64,000 bases of DNA from positions 92,886,805-92,950,804 of the forward strand of contig OZ021725.1 of NCBI GenBank assembly GCA_963978545.1. Reading direction: 5' to 3'. Position numbers and translations under genes: made by a program. Positions within the stretch are counted from its first letter, which is position 1, and each line of letters opens with the position of its first letter. The notes below the pieces were generated by a model. That model ran no database searches and was not told where the DNA came from. It saw only the letters and a program-made list of their open reading frames with translations. The stretch is from Linyphia triangularis (Eukaryota > Arthropoda > Arachnida > Araneae > Linyphiidae). This document shows positions 13,901 to 23,900 of the stretch, piece after piece.

Positions 13901-15518
13901 TTCATAACATAAATTTTAAACAGTATCCTAACTATTTACTAAACTTGGGCATGCATGAGCATGAAACTTAAATAATCAGCATTTTGCTTTCATCAGTCAC
14001 AAATTTCACTAGGTACATATATTTCATGAAAAATTATGTGTTTTGGATTTAGAAGTTGAGAAAAGATAAATAACACATGATGCATGAAAGAAAGTCTTGA
14101 AATCAACAGCATCTTATAAAAATTAATTACTCATAAATATATAGAAAAAAAAAATTTGTTCAACAAAAATACTATCTTAAACCACAAAAGTACATATTAA
14201 ATGAGGCAAAAAATCGTTTTCATAAAACATGACAAGTACAGCCTTTGGCAGGGAGGGGGGGGGGGGGAATGCAAGGACTTTTTTTAAAAAATTCCATGAC
14301 CCTTTGCATGAATGTATGCAGTAGAGTATTATTGTAGAGCATTACAGTAGAGCATTACAGTAGAGCATCCACTTCGTGTGACGCGAGCCAGGATAGTTGT
14401 CCTCACCCGCAAGGCGAATGCGAGAAGGGAAACTCAAAAATTTAAAAATTCCCTGATTAAAGAGTAATTTTATGAAATTTCTTAACATTTAAATGAATTC
14501 CCGGTTCTGTCGCCACCCTGTTTCAGCTACATTCAAAGTAATTAAATTGCCTCAAAATTTAAATTATTTTATTATTTATAAATTTAGCTACAACATTGAA
14601 ATTCTAATCATTCTGCATCGATTGACCTACACGGCGAAATCGTTCATCACTCCGGCACAAATCTCGGATATAACGTCTAATAGCCTCAATACTGTTCATA
14701 CTGATGGCACTTTCATCCGACGTTCAGGGCAAATTCATTTTTGTTTAGAGTAAATAAAGCGAAATAATTTGATATTTGAGAATATAATTGTGTATGCTGT
14801 TGCCTTGCACGGCGAAAGATAAAACATTGGAACCTAACAGGTAGGCGAAAATGACCGCGGTTGCCGTCAAAAACAACAATCTTGCGCGAGGTTACTATCG
14901 TCGGACTAACAAAGTGACCTATCTACCCGCGAATATGAACAACGACTTCGGTAGTGTTCACTCTCCCGCCCCCTTTAAAAAAAATCACCATTTTGACAAA
15001 ATTGTTAGTACCTTAATGCCGATTTTTTTTCGTCCTACTATCGGACAAAATCCAATTTCTAAAAAAATAGTCGCCTGAGCCCAAAAATAGTTGAAGGTTT
15101 TGTTCAAAATAGTCGTTTTGGGCCCTTTTTTCATTGAAATAGTTGCCATAGTCGCCTGGTCACTAAAATAGTCGCTTTAGTAGCCTTTTTAGTCGCCTGT
15201 GGCAGCCCTGATAACATGATATGTCCATGCCAATATTAAGCAATCTAAAAGACATCTATTTTTCATTGAATGACATTAGTGCAATGATTGAACCTAGTTT
15301 TAAAAAAAATTTGTTCTCTCTTCTAGCTTAAACTATCTGCCGAATTCATCTTCCTATTCGTGACCATCGGCATCGGACTGCTCATGACGGCTTCTCTGAT
15401 GGTCGCTTGGAAGTTCCACACGAAGCGAGCTTACGGTGGATTCCTTATACTCCTCTACCTTATATTCTTGACCCTCTCTCTGCTCGAAGAACTGGGCGTG
15501 TTCAAATTGCCCTTGTGA
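1778..15518 (+). CDS. SLC8B1: Mitochondrial Na+/Ca2+ (Li+) exchanger, NCLX family; C-terminal part, 5' exons outside window
   Basis: Eight spliced exons (1778-1906, 2841-3007, 4176-4308, 4394-4593, 8087-8162, 9871-9951, 10125-10195, 15327-15518) join in phase and give about 348 residues ending in TGA. Family members exchange Na+ or Li+ for Ca2+ across the inner mitochondrial membrane. Seen here: a hydrophilic loop (exons 1-2), then a membrane domain. The second alpha-repeat contains LAWGNSISD, and then ARKEFPRMAISACFGGPLL, the ion-binding signature of NCLX (the human form has GNSIGD and SACFGG). The last exon encodes two hydrophobic segments and a short tail ending FKLPL. The first alpha-repeat and the targeting peptide must lie upstream of base 1. 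The intron before the GNS exon holds a mariner element and a SINE, and the last intron holds a 2.2-kb hAT-like element. Not a pseudogene: no stops or frameshifts. Possible poly(A) signals are AATAAA at 17105 and 17418. Confidence 0.9.
2181..2372. repeat. Long palindromic fold-back element, copy 1
   Basis: Arms AGTCCACTATCGCTAAGCAG and its complement at 2338-2365, with pairing continuing through the GCCAATTACAAGGCTG block to the middle. Almost the entire element is self-complementary. Confidence 0.85.
2571..2742. repeat. Long palindromic fold-back element, copy 2
   Basis: Same sequence family as the copy at 2181, 200 bases away in the same intron. Arms begin GCGTCCACTATCGCTGAGCA, and the centre AGCACGAGGCTCGTGCT is itself palindromic. 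Confidence 0.85.
2841..3007 (+). CDS. SLC8B1: NCLX exon 2 in window (end of loop)
   Basis: Acceptor GATTTGTAG and donor AAAGTGAGT. Encodes NPVMVDRGEFWDFLVKVCPV and then WWKKVIVIFK, equivalent to the region just before the second membrane domain in NCLX proteins. Confidence 0.85.
3210..4175 (+). other. NCLX intron, nothing recognised
   Basis: AT-rich with short T tracts and a (GT)n run just upstream (about 3170). No exon or clear mobile element seen. Confidence 0.5.
4176..4308 (+). CDS. SLC8B1: NCLX exon 3 in window
   Basis: Encodes SPSIFVMRLTVPVLD, matching the conserved VKAPVMLLLTLLIPVVD-type segment of the human protein, then a membrane segment up to LFICLVSE. Donor TGTAAGT, phase 1. Confidence 0.9.
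4394..4593 (+). CDS. SLC8B1: NCLX exon 4 in window
   Basis: Two hydrophobic segments around a short polar turn (CTSERFVPPSYHY), ending ANEIVALLQ. Acceptor TTTTGCAG and donor CAGGTAAC, phase 0. Confidence 0.9.
5141..5583 (+). repeat. Dispersed repeat, copy 1 of a direct pair in NCLX introns
   Basis: Shares TTGCCAGTTTGGCGATAATT, TTACATGGG, GAAACTGAGG-like and AACTCTGTGTT blocks in the same order with 10431-10891. Family unknown. Confidence 0.65.
6231..6399 (+). repeat. tRNA-derived SINE, copy 2, with 14-bp target duplication
   Basis: TATAGTGGTTAGCGCGCTAG (A box) and GGTTCCGAGTCCCG (B box). Flanked by perfect direct repeats GCCAATTTGATCAG at 6217-6230 and 6400-6413. Confidence 0.95.
6454..8022 (-). 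mobile_element. Tc1/mariner-like transposon (DUF4817 type) in an NCLX intron
   Basis: TA duplications flank the element (6452-6453 and 8023-8024). Terminal inverted repeats start CAGGGTGTCCAGAAAAGGAC on the left and CAAGGGTGTTCAGAAAAGGA on the right, and extend for about 150 bp including AACATACCGTTTACTGCATT. About 1.57 kb, with a broken transposase on the minus strand. Confidence 0.95.
6683..7756 (-). pseudogene. Broken mariner-family transposase
   Basis: Starts MYSIEQRVFLVLEYHRLKES (helix-turn-helix N terminus of DUF4817-type transposases), then an in-frame stop near 7650. A 7569-7060 frame contains WFTDEAHFHLNGFVNKQNWR (first catalytic Asp region), and a shifted frame 7066-6683 contains WFMQDGARPH and WPPYSPDLTPCDYFLWG (DDE/D region). 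At least one nonsense change and one frameshift show that it is dead. Confidence 0.93.
8087..8162 (+). CDS. SLC8B1: NCLX exon 5 in window (alpha-2 repeat, GNS motif)
   Basis: Encodes LSDAILGLTILAWGNSIS. The GNS motif is the Na+/Ca2+ coordination site of the exchanger alpha-2 repeat. The exon lies 64 bases downstream of the mariner insertion, which leaves its acceptor intact. Confidence 0.92.
8163..9870 (+). other. NCLX intron with a small tandem repeat
   Basis: About three copies of a 24-bp unit (TTATGAGCTAGCTTATTAAA...) at 8747-8820. Otherwise AT-rich sequence with nothing recognised. Confidence 0.55.
9871..9951 (+). CDS. SLC8B1: NCLX exon 6 in window (alpha-2 repeat)
   Basis: Encodes DFLSNIAVARKEFPRMAIS and then ACFGGPLLG. 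The leading Asp completes the GNSxSD motif across the splice junction. Confidence 0.92.
   Translation, partial: TFSPTLPSPEKNFLGWQYQHVLGALS
10125..10195 (+). CDS. SLC8B1: NCLX exon 7 in window
   Basis: Hydrophobic LLLGLGIPCIIEIIKGR segment directly after the alpha-2 repeat. Donor CCAGTAAGT, phase 0. Confidence 0.9.
10431..10891 (+). repeat. Dispersed repeat, copy 2 of the pair at 5141
   Basis: Homologous in order and strand to 5141-5583, but interrupted by a T/C tract at about 10565-10600. Confidence 0.65.
11610..12920 (+). repeat. Local duplicated segments in the last NCLX intron
   Basis: TTAGATGAGATAGTC...ATGATG...CTTTTAC segments at about 11790-11945 and 12722-12910 match in order. CTATTTTTCACCGAATGACA occurs near 11709 with relatives at 12050 and 15260. 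This points to an old tandem duplication with a period near 0.9 kb, later split by the 12965-15210 insertion. Confidence 0.55.
12965..15210. mobile_element. hAT-like non-autonomous element, ends CAGGGCTGCCAC, 6-bp target duplication
   Basis: Left end CAGGGCTGCCACTGACTGTA and right end (reverse complement) CAGGGCTGCCACAGGCGACT. ATAACA directly flanks both ends (12959-12964, 15211-15216). Subterminal AAAATAGTAGCCT or AAAATAGTCGC motifs repeat many times at both ends. No transposase. A second element (13491-14520) is nested inside, and the 14600-14740 part resembles the core of 21710-23559 and 52307-54573. Confidence 0.85.
13491..14520. mobile_element. Nested element of the CAGGGTGGCCACAGA family
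   Basis: Left CAGAATGGCTACAGAATT (decayed end) and right end (reverse complement) CAGGGTGGCGACAGAACCGG. TTCCCTGA motifs are subterminal on both sides, as in the other family copies. The interior is AT-rich with a G12 tract at 14255-14268. Confidence 0.6.
15327..15518 (+). CDS. SLC8B1: NCLX last exon
   Basis: Acceptor TCTTCTAG. Two membrane segments (FIFLFVTIGIGLLMTASLMV and FLILLYLIFLTLSLLEELGV) separated by KFHTKRAYGG, then stop TGA. It is GC-richer than the surrounding intron. Confidence 0.92.
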   Translation, partial: LKLSAEFIFLFVTIGIGLLMTASLMVAWKFHTKRAYGGFLILLYLIFLTLSLLEELGVFKLPL

Positions 15519-18500
15519 CCCATTGAGACTTAAAAGGGGCAGGTGGATCTCAGGATTGATTCAGTGTTGTAAGCAATAACCAACTTAATGCAGCTTTGTA
15601 CCACAGCACAACAGGGTACCAAGATAACAGTCTTATCATCAGTAGAAGCTCTGAAGAATCTCGTTGGTCGTTCGGAAGTAGTGATGCTGTAAACAACTTA
15701 AGTCATCCACTTGCAAAATTGGCTAATAACAAAAAAAAATTCAAAACAGTGTTGTGATAATTTTGTGATCTGCTTTTACTCCTCATAATAGGATTTAGAT
15801 ATATTCGCTTCATAAAAAAAAAAAAAAATTTTAGATCCTTAATCGGTCCTTGATAAACAAAACATTGTCAGATTGAACTTATAAATTTCTGTTCACACAA
15901 TCATATGTCCTTAAAACATTGAAATAGAGAAAGGTAAAGAACTCAGTGTGATTAAAGAAAACGTATTCCATCACACTTACAAGATTACTTGACTGAACAC
16001 ATAGCTTATTTTGCAAATGGGCTACTCAATTGTAGCGAGTTATGCAAAAAGGAAACAAGCCACTTCTAAAAGTTGGATTGTGATAGTAACTTTAACTAAA
16101 AGATCACTTCTACTCGAGTTTCACTGTAATATATCAAGCCTATGTATCGAGCAAAGTACAATTCAGTTAGGGTAATCTTCCGTTAGCCAAGTACCAGTTA
16201 AGTACTTGTGATAACTCTTCCAAACTAACAATCTTCACATCATTCATAATTTCTATAACAAACCGTTGTAATGTTGTTCTAACAACATTATTACAAACCA
16301 TTAACATTTAGGCTTTGATATATTTACGCGTCACTTAAACGAGTTAACATTTAGGCGTGGCTACAATTGAGAAAAGTGGTACCCGGCTAACGGAAGGTCA
16401 CCGCAGTGACATTTCCTCTATTCAAGTTGACGTCATACAACAAATCCCCTGCCAATTTAGAATTCATTACAACAAAAATCCCACCAAGTTGGCGAAAAAC
16501 TTCAACTCGTCACCCAATGTCCACAATTCTAATCTCATATCTCTCTCTTTACAGTGAAAATATTGACTTTCCACTGAATTACTAATACTATGGAAGCTCT
16601 CTTCAATTTGAATTTTAAATACTTCACGTTGAAATTTACAATTTAATTTTATGTTATTCTTCCAACTTTATCAAAGCTTTCATTTAAAAAATTGCACATT
16701 TGTAATTTAATCAGGAAATACTGAATTCAAGCAGACAGAACCATTGCATAAGCAAATAGAAATTAAAATGCAGATAAAAATTAGCATTACCACAAGGTTT
16801 ACATGTGGTTCACAAACTCTACTCTACAAACCACTAATTCATATATTTGAAGAAAAAAAAATCCACCGTCATACGAGTTTAGTCGTAACGATTTCAACTA
16901 AAAAATTTTAAACTTATCAACAGTTGAATACTTTCAAAGTTTAATTAAAAGAAATCATTTTGAAGAACTGCTTGTTCACACTATCCAAATCTTAAGTGAG
17001 AAAAAATATCAGTATTAAGTATGGATCACTATTCTATATTCTCAACATCTGGATCTTGCTTGGGTACTGAGAAACCACCCTAGTAGCAATAGCATGTTCT
17101 ATAAAATAAAATAGCAGTAAATGTTAGGTCTAGGTCCGAATCATATTTTTTATCCACTCATGTAAATTCCACTACAAAAATTGTTGTTTTACACTAAGTG
17201 AAAAGATCTGGACCACATTTCTATCGACGCGGCTACCATGAAAAAATCAACTTGCGTTCCCCCTTAAAATTGCTTATTTAATTAATCCCTCGATCTAACT
17301 TCCTGATGACGAAAGAATGTGGTAAAAATTGATGATGGATGTTTGAAGCAAATTATCTATCCTTTTTCTCTAGTTAACTACTTATCATCTGCTCTGTAGT
17401 TGAATATATTGTAAGTAAATAAAAATGAATATTTCGTTGTTTTTGTCAAATTTCGTTCCTTGTGAAGTATCACAATAATCTTCGATCACTAATGAAGATT
17501 AAGTGATCGAATTGCTCTTTTAAAGTCACAAAAATTCCTTCGGGAATGAGCAGTTGCTTTTGTCGTAGTTTCTGTGAAGCATAGAAACAGCAGTTTCTTG
17601 CAGTCACCAAACAAAATTACATAAAAACTAAGTTTTTAAAATAAATCCTTTATATTACACGCATGGCCAATTTTTACGTGCAGTTGCAACTTATTGAGCT
17701 CAGAACAAGTTTTAATAAAGTTTAAAGTTTGACCACAGTAAAGAAAACATTCATTCCGAACTATTTAATAACATTTTTTTTTTCCGTCCTCATAACATAA
17801 TTGAATATATCCACAAGTCCGTCTGCTGCTCGATTGAATGAAGAAAAGTAGGTTAATTAGCCTTCCGAAGACTTTACCTCGTCAACCTTAATAAGAGACC
17901 GTTTATGTCATTAAATACCGTCATTTTGTACATGTTTGAGTTAAACTTGATATCTGGATGATAGGATGCAAGTAAAAGCTGATAATCTGATGTAAAGCAA
18001 TAAAAACGTGTGTTAAAGCGACTTTTTAGTGAGAGTCTCAGAACATGATATAAAACACTGTCATCAACGAGCGTATCAGCCAAGTTTCAGCAAAACTGGA
18101 TGACAGGAAGTAGAATTGTTAGTCACCCGAAGCTACAATAGTAGCATGCGTAAAAAGCAGTCTTTTAGAGACAATCCCCAAAATTTGATAGTATGCATTG
18201 TCACCGACATCGAATCTGTCTACCAAGTTTCAGATCGATTGCAAGACTGCAAGTGTTAGCTCACCGCAGATTTGCACGCCACAAACACACTAAGTTACTA
18301 TAGGATTTAGGCAGATAGCACTACAAAAGAATATTCAGTGTTTAACTATCATTGCACCTATTCCTAATTATTATGTTTGTCACTTTCAAACTGTACCATG
18401 AACTAATAATTTTCTAGAACGTCTTTCATATCTTTTAATTTTTGGAATATATTCAAATTTCTTTAACCACCTCCAATTCATCTTTCATAACTTAAACTTA

Positions 18501-18748
18501 TGAAAGAAAAGTTTCTTTAATTTCAGTGTTAGAAAGCAAAGTCAAATTGAATTTAACAATTATTAAATTTACCAATTAACAAGGGGAAATTGAAGGATAT
18601 GATTCAGATTGATGAACTTGAAATACATCCTTTTCATAAAAATTGCATGTTTAATATTACACTTTAACTATTCAACTGCAGTTGACACACATTTCTCCCA
18701 GAACGATAGCAATAAACTTAAAACAGATGTAACGGTAGAAAAAAAAAC
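15519..18748. other. Convergent intergenic region between NCLX and RNF25
   Basis: Contains the NCLX 3' UTR of unknown length, a MITE at 16175-16398, and at about 17850-18300 two decayed copies of a repeat whose tail reads CAAGTTTCAG(A/C). No further gene recognised. Confidence 0.5.
16175..16398. mobile_element. Short MITE, ends ATCTTCCGTTAG
   Basis: Inverted ends ATCTTCCGTTAGCCAAGTAC and (reverse complement) ACCTTCCGTTAGCCGGGTAC. Related to 34041-34263 and to a fragment at 30922-31030. Confidence 0.65.
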
Positions 18749-18754
18749 TTTATT
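18749..18754 (-). terminator. Poly(A) signal of RNF25
   Basis: AATAAA on the minus strand, 240 bases after the RNF25 stop codon. It is the nearest canonical signal. Confidence 0.55.
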
Positions 18755-18993
18755 CATTTAGGTATTAAATTTTAATAACTTTTCCAAGAAAAAAAATATA
18801 ACTGAAAATGAATCAAAAATAAACAAGGTAACATAAATAAATATCAACAAACAAGATAGTTTACAGGGGGAGGTATTGAAGGTTTGTTTGCACATTAGCA
18901 GCTGAGCGAAATAAATAAGCTGTTCGGAGTGTTGTTAGAGCATCGTAGCCATCCTTTAATCCATGTGAACACGTCTCTTGGGAATAGCTGTTG

Positions 18994-20916
18994 TCAGCTT
19001 CTAGGGAATCCAGGTGGGGGGTTGGCAGCCTTAAGACCGTACACAACCTTTTTCAAGGGATTGCTAAACCCAGGAGGGGGTTGTTGCATTTTTGGTGAAT
19101 TAGAAAAGTTGGCATTAGGCTTAGCAGCAGGCATATTTACAGGGGGATTTGGAGGAACATCTTTACAGGGAGTTTCACTAAATTGTGGTTTATTTTGGAA
19201 CGATTCTGCAGACAAAAGTCCCTTCTCATCAATGGATGCTGGAATTTTGGTAGGAATCGGGACTTCGGTGACAGTTTTTTCTGAACTGGTTTCGCCAACA
19301 GGAAGTTCTGAATCCTCCCTTTCAACCTGCCTGGCAGTTGAATTGGAAGCATCTGGATACTGATCATTGTTATACTTCCTGGAAGAGTTATTCTTGTACT
19401 GATATGAGTCATTTTTATTCCTATAAGGTCTGTCATTACTATACCTCTGATTTCTTCGGTAGTTATCAGAGTTCTGCCTATTCCTGTCAAAATCTCTGTA
19501 ACCTCTCTGAGAATTATAACCTCTCCTGTCTTCATAGGTATCAGAATTCTGTCTGTGCCTGTCAGAATCTCTGTACCCTCTCTGGGCATTATAATCCCGC
19601 CTGTCTTCATAACGTTGAGGGTGATCATGGGAGTTCCTGTGGGTATACCTATTCGAGCTGCCCTCTTCGACCAAATCACTCTTTGGCTCCTTGTCATTTA
19701 CAGATACATCTGAACTCCTTTCTAGGTTCAAATCCTCACTGTCCTTATAATCTTCAATCCCATTTCTGTAGTCGTCTCTTTTCTCATCATAATTTTGCCT
19801 GTACGAGTTCCCATTTCTTCTGGAGTTTCCTCTGCCACCTCTGTAAGACTGGTCAGGAAACTGGCGCTTCTGATTTGAAGGATGCCTGTTACTCTTATCT
19901 TCACTCTCTTCCTCGTCCCTTGCAGCTCCCTCTTTGGCTTGTGAGTCTTCTTCCGAATTCTCCCTGCGGAACGAGTTTCGAAAGGACCCTCTGTTCCTGC
20001 CACGCCCGTATGATCCCCTCTCCGAATTATATCTGCCACCATAACCACCCCTTCTCTGTGGCTGTGAATCCCTGTCACTGTACCTAATGTCCGTGTACTG
20101 CCTTCTGTCTCGGTAAGATCCCTGCCTAAACTTATCAGGATAACTTCTATTGTGATCATCCCTCTCAGCAACTTCATCCTGAGCATCCTCCTGCCGAGTT
20201 TCTCGGGTGTCCCGATCTGGGTAGCTGTCGGATTTACTCTTCGAATCTCTTTCGTTATCTGAGTACTTTTTACGAGGTTGCTGTCTATTTCTACCAGAAT
20301 TATTCCTTTCATACTCATCTGGACTATTCTTCTCAGGTAATTCCTTTGCTTCATCCAAGTCTAACGTCGGCGCTTCAACCTCGTTATCCACCTCATGCTC
20401 CCTGGGAGCTTCTCTCTCAGAGTTTGATCTCCCGCCGCGACCTCTGTAGCCACCTCTAAAATTGCGTCGTTCATAGCCATTAGATGGAAAACGACGCCCT
20501 CTATTACCTCCCCTTGTGTCCGGATACCTGTGATAATTTCCTCGGCTGTAATCGTCATCATACCTCCGCTGAGGGCCATAGTTATTCCAACGTTCATTTT
20601 TTCTGTAGGAATTGGCTTCGGACCTCGAGCCAGAGGCTTTGGAATCATCACAAAGCTCTTCAGAATTCTGTGCTCTGTCTTTGTCATATTTGGGTTTGGC
20701 ATTGTCATATCTTTTATTAGTTCTATCCTGATTATAGTTATTTCTAGATTGCTTGTTGTAATTCTTATTGGTCTTTGTTTTCCCGTCACGTCTTGAAGAG
20801 TTGGGATCTGGATTGGTATTTTTTTCGATCTCCTTTTGTGGGGACTGAGATCGTGCACCATCATTTTCTTCTGCTTTGTCACTTGAAGCGGCTTCTTCGG
20901 AAGTACGTGTAGGAAC
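18994..20916 (-). CDS. RNF25: RNF25 last exon: 640-residue low-complexity RGG/RD/RY tail
   Basis: Acceptor TTTTATAG, then one uninterrupted frame of 641 codons starting VPTRTSEEAASSDK. Composition is dominated by R, D, S, Y, N, E and G. It includes FRGGYRGRGGR, YGGRYNSERGSYGRGRNRG, and imperfect repeats of the type YEDRRGYNSQRGYRD (at least three). It ends in a Pro-rich stretch with PPPGF repeated twice before the stop. This composition suggests RNA binding or condensate formation (inference). Antisense and shifted frames over this exon are long only because of the repeat composition. Confidence 0.9.
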   Translation of the reverse strand, partial: VPTRTSEEAASSDKAEENDGARSQSPQKEIEKNTNPDPNSSRRDGKTKTNKNYNKQSRNNYNQDRTNKRYDNAKPKYDKDRAQNSEELCDDSKASGSRSEANSYRKNERWNNYGPQRRYDDDYSRGNYHRYPDTRGGNRGRRFPSNGYERRNFRGGYRGRGGRSNSEREAPREHEVDNEVEAPTLDLDEAKELPEKNSPDEYERNNSGRNRQQPRKKYSDNERDSKSKSDSYPDRDTRETRQEDAQDEVAERDDHNRSYPDKFRQGSYRDRRQYTDIRYSDRDSQPQRRGGYGGRYNSERGSYGRGRNRGSFRNSFRRENSEEDSQAKEGAARDEEESEDKSNRHPSNQKRQFPDQSYRGGRGNSRRNGNSYRQNYDEKRDDYRNGIEDYKDSEDLNLERSSDVSVNDKEPKSDLVEEGSSNRYTHRNSHDHPQRYEDRRDYNAQRGYRDSDRHRQNSDTYEDRRGYNSQRGYRDFDRNRQNSDNYRRNQRYSNDRPYRNKNDSYQYKNNSSRKYNNDQYPDASNSTARQVEREDSELPVGETSSEKTVTEVPIPTKIPASIDEKGLLSAESFQNKPQFSETPCKDVPPNPPVNMPAAKPNANFSNSPKMQQPPPGFSNPLKKVVYGLKAANPPPGFPRS

Positions 20917-23900
20917 CTATAAAACATAAATAACTATTTTCATACATTTAAAAAATTTTAGGGGAAAAAAGCTTAACTAAACTTTCCAAAAAATACTTTG
21001 TTACCTGCAGGGGATGCAGTGAGAATTCTAAAAAAATTAGGTAAGAATTTTAGGAGCATGGTTGAATGTCGGGAAGAAAACTGCCAATTTTCAAAAAATT
21101 GAACAATTAATAATTAAAACCTCAAAAAAGATTTTCAACTCTGAAGGATTATTTGGGTTTTATCGCAGGTTTTGGTGGAATATCGGAGAATTTTTGAAGT
21201 TCTAATTTTTTTAAGGAATTATCGAAAAATTTAAGAACAATTTTAGGGAGAAACTAAAATTTAAGAAATATTAAGAATTTTAAGGTAAATGCAACCCCTG
21301 TACCTGAAATAAAGTCAGGACTATTTACAAATTGGCAGTACTAACCGATGGTTGATCTTCATGAAGACCAACATAATTCGAGATATAGTTTACAGAAATT
21401 GTGCATACTTTAACAAACGTCTATGCGTACATTTAAGTTTTATTTTCACAAAAGTGACTTAAAGCCTTCTTACCCCAGGTTAATTTCTATTCTTAAAAAA
21501 AAAAATGAAGGGAAAACAGTATAATACCAGGTATCATCCCTCAAAAATTACACAAATTCATGGAATTTCAAATAAACTTATAGTACAACAAGCAACTCCA
21601 CTTTATTTTCTTAACAGATAATTTTAATTACAATGGAAGAAGAAGGGAGGAAGAGAATAAATATTTTCAATAAAAAAAAACTGTCCATAAAGAAACACAT
21701 TAAAATGGTCAGGGATGAGTTTGGTAAAAAATCAAAAAGCTGAAAACAAAAATCCAAAAATTTTAGGCATAAAACACCTTTTAAGCTATACTTTAAAAAA
21801 AATTGTTTTTCCATGTGCATTTATAAAACTGCACCATCTCTGTCCGTCCGTGAGCAAAAATTGTTTAAAATAGCGGCACTTAGACGTAGGGATACACTTT
21901 GTGCTGTCATCAGGCTAATATAGCTCCAAAGCAAAAAAAAAAATCCAGTGAAAGCGTTGAAAACTGGCAAAAACTTCAAAATTTCAACAAGTCAAACAAC
22001 TTTAAGCAATTAAAACACATTGACAAACAGGCCGTTTGTCAATGTGTTTTAATTGTTTTAATTTTAGCTTAAATATTTAGAAAACCCAGTTTTCTAAATA
22101 TTTAAGCTACAAATATTAAAAATCTTAAAATCTAAATTTTTATTCATATCCTTAAATTTGTTCAGTAAAGTAAAAAGTAACAAACAATTTTACATACAAT
22201 TGCAGTTAAAATAACAATTTTAAACATATTATTTAGAAAAATTACTATTGTGACTACTTTTCAGAATATTTTTATACGAAATGGTACAAAAAATTTGAGT
22301 AATTCTGCAGATTCAAATCAAAAGGCGAAATTTAACCTTAACCAGGCACTAATCACGAATAAGGCGGCTATCGCATTAACGGAAGTCTAGATGAATAGCT
22401 GCAATTAGGTGTTAAAAATTTCGGTAATAGCTGGTATTGTATTAGCGTAAACCTCGACGAAAATGACCATCACTTTAACAAAAGTATTGTAAGCAATACC
22501 GGCGAAAATCTAGGTATCGGCAAAAACGAACATCGCAACAACGCGCATATTGGCGATAGCGTCCACAATATCAGCACAAATCTCAGTAATATCGATCTTT
22601 TCTTGGTAATACTAGTGCAAATTTCGGTAACATCGGATGTTACTACAGAATGGCTTTCGACGAAAAATACTCTCACGCCAACAGAAATATCAAAGTTAGA
22701 GTCAAATATACCGGGGCAACACTCAACAATAGCGCTATTGGATCGGCGTAACACTTGACGAAAATTACAATCACAACAACGTAAATCTCGGCGATAACAC
22801 AATTCATCATGGTAATATCGACATTCTTTCGGTAACATCGGTGCAAATTTCAGATTTTACAACAAGGTAGCACTTCAGCGAAATGACCATCAAATAAACG
22901 TAAATATCAGTGTTAACGCCGAATATACGGGAACAATTCTCAGCAATAGCGTTGTTATATTGGCGTAATACTTAGCGAAAATGAAAACCACAGCAACTTA
23001 AATCCCACCGATAACGCACGTCATAGCTACACAAATCTCAGAAGTAGTGGACATTACATCAAGGTAACGATTAGCGAAAACGAGCATCACATACCAACGT
23101 ACGTTTACACGTACAACAAACGATAATTTCGTAGATGTCAGACTTGAAAGCAAGCACATTATTCGTATACGTTAATCGCGTGAATGAGTATGAAAAAAAT
23201 TCCATTTTGAAAAGAGATAAAACGGCAGCAAAGGATCAAATTTCGGCGCAGTTGTAAAAGTATAAAATGCAAGTTTAAGTGCCAACCTAACTAAAAAGAT
23301 GCATTTTAGTAGATTTTTCTACTTGGAGCAGGAATGCCGTAGGGTTTCCGTTCTTCCCGATCGGGCGGAAGGGAAGCTGCTTCGCGATTCAGCCTTAGAA
23401 AAAAGGTTATTTTTCTGTGGGATAGAAAAATCGGGAAAAAACAGATTTTTTTTCAGAAATTAGAAAAGCGGAACTTTCTTTCAAAAAGCGGAATTATTTT
23501 TTTTTCTAAAAAATTGAAAAAGCGGTATTCCGCCACATGGCGGAACAAACTCATCCCTGAATGGTGTAGAGAGGCTTAAGACTCGAAGCACACTTTTAAG
23601 TAAAAAAAAAAAATACAAAAGTTTCAAATTACTAAAGTGTTTGAAACCAATTCCCTTAAGTATACAAGTTCTTGAAAATGATATCGGTTCAAGACATATT
23701 GGGTCAAAAGAACAACCAACTCACATATTTTAAGCTGTTTATTAAGGGATTACCTATTTTAAGAGATTAGTTAAAAATTGTCTAAATCAGGGTTCGAAAT
23801 TGGGTGCAATGGGTATGGAAAATTTTATTCGTGCACATAACTTTGCACTTTTTTATTTATTACAAACGAATGTTCAGTTATTTTGAAAACTTGTATTTCT

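Noticed and set aside
17874..18083. 69-residue minus-strand frame with MADTLVDDSVLYHV start
   Set aside because: Lies in a dispersed repeat tail (CAAGTTTCAG motif occurs twice nearby) in the intergenic region; no domain.
19137..20927. Several long frames overlapping the RNF25 last exon on both strands
   Set aside because: Only one minus frame continues the RNF25 reading phase from exon 7; the others follow from the Arg/Asp/Ser codon bias.
22470..22838. 122-residue frame in the quasi-periodic core
   Set aside because: No homology; the core has many stops in other units, so coding is unlikely.
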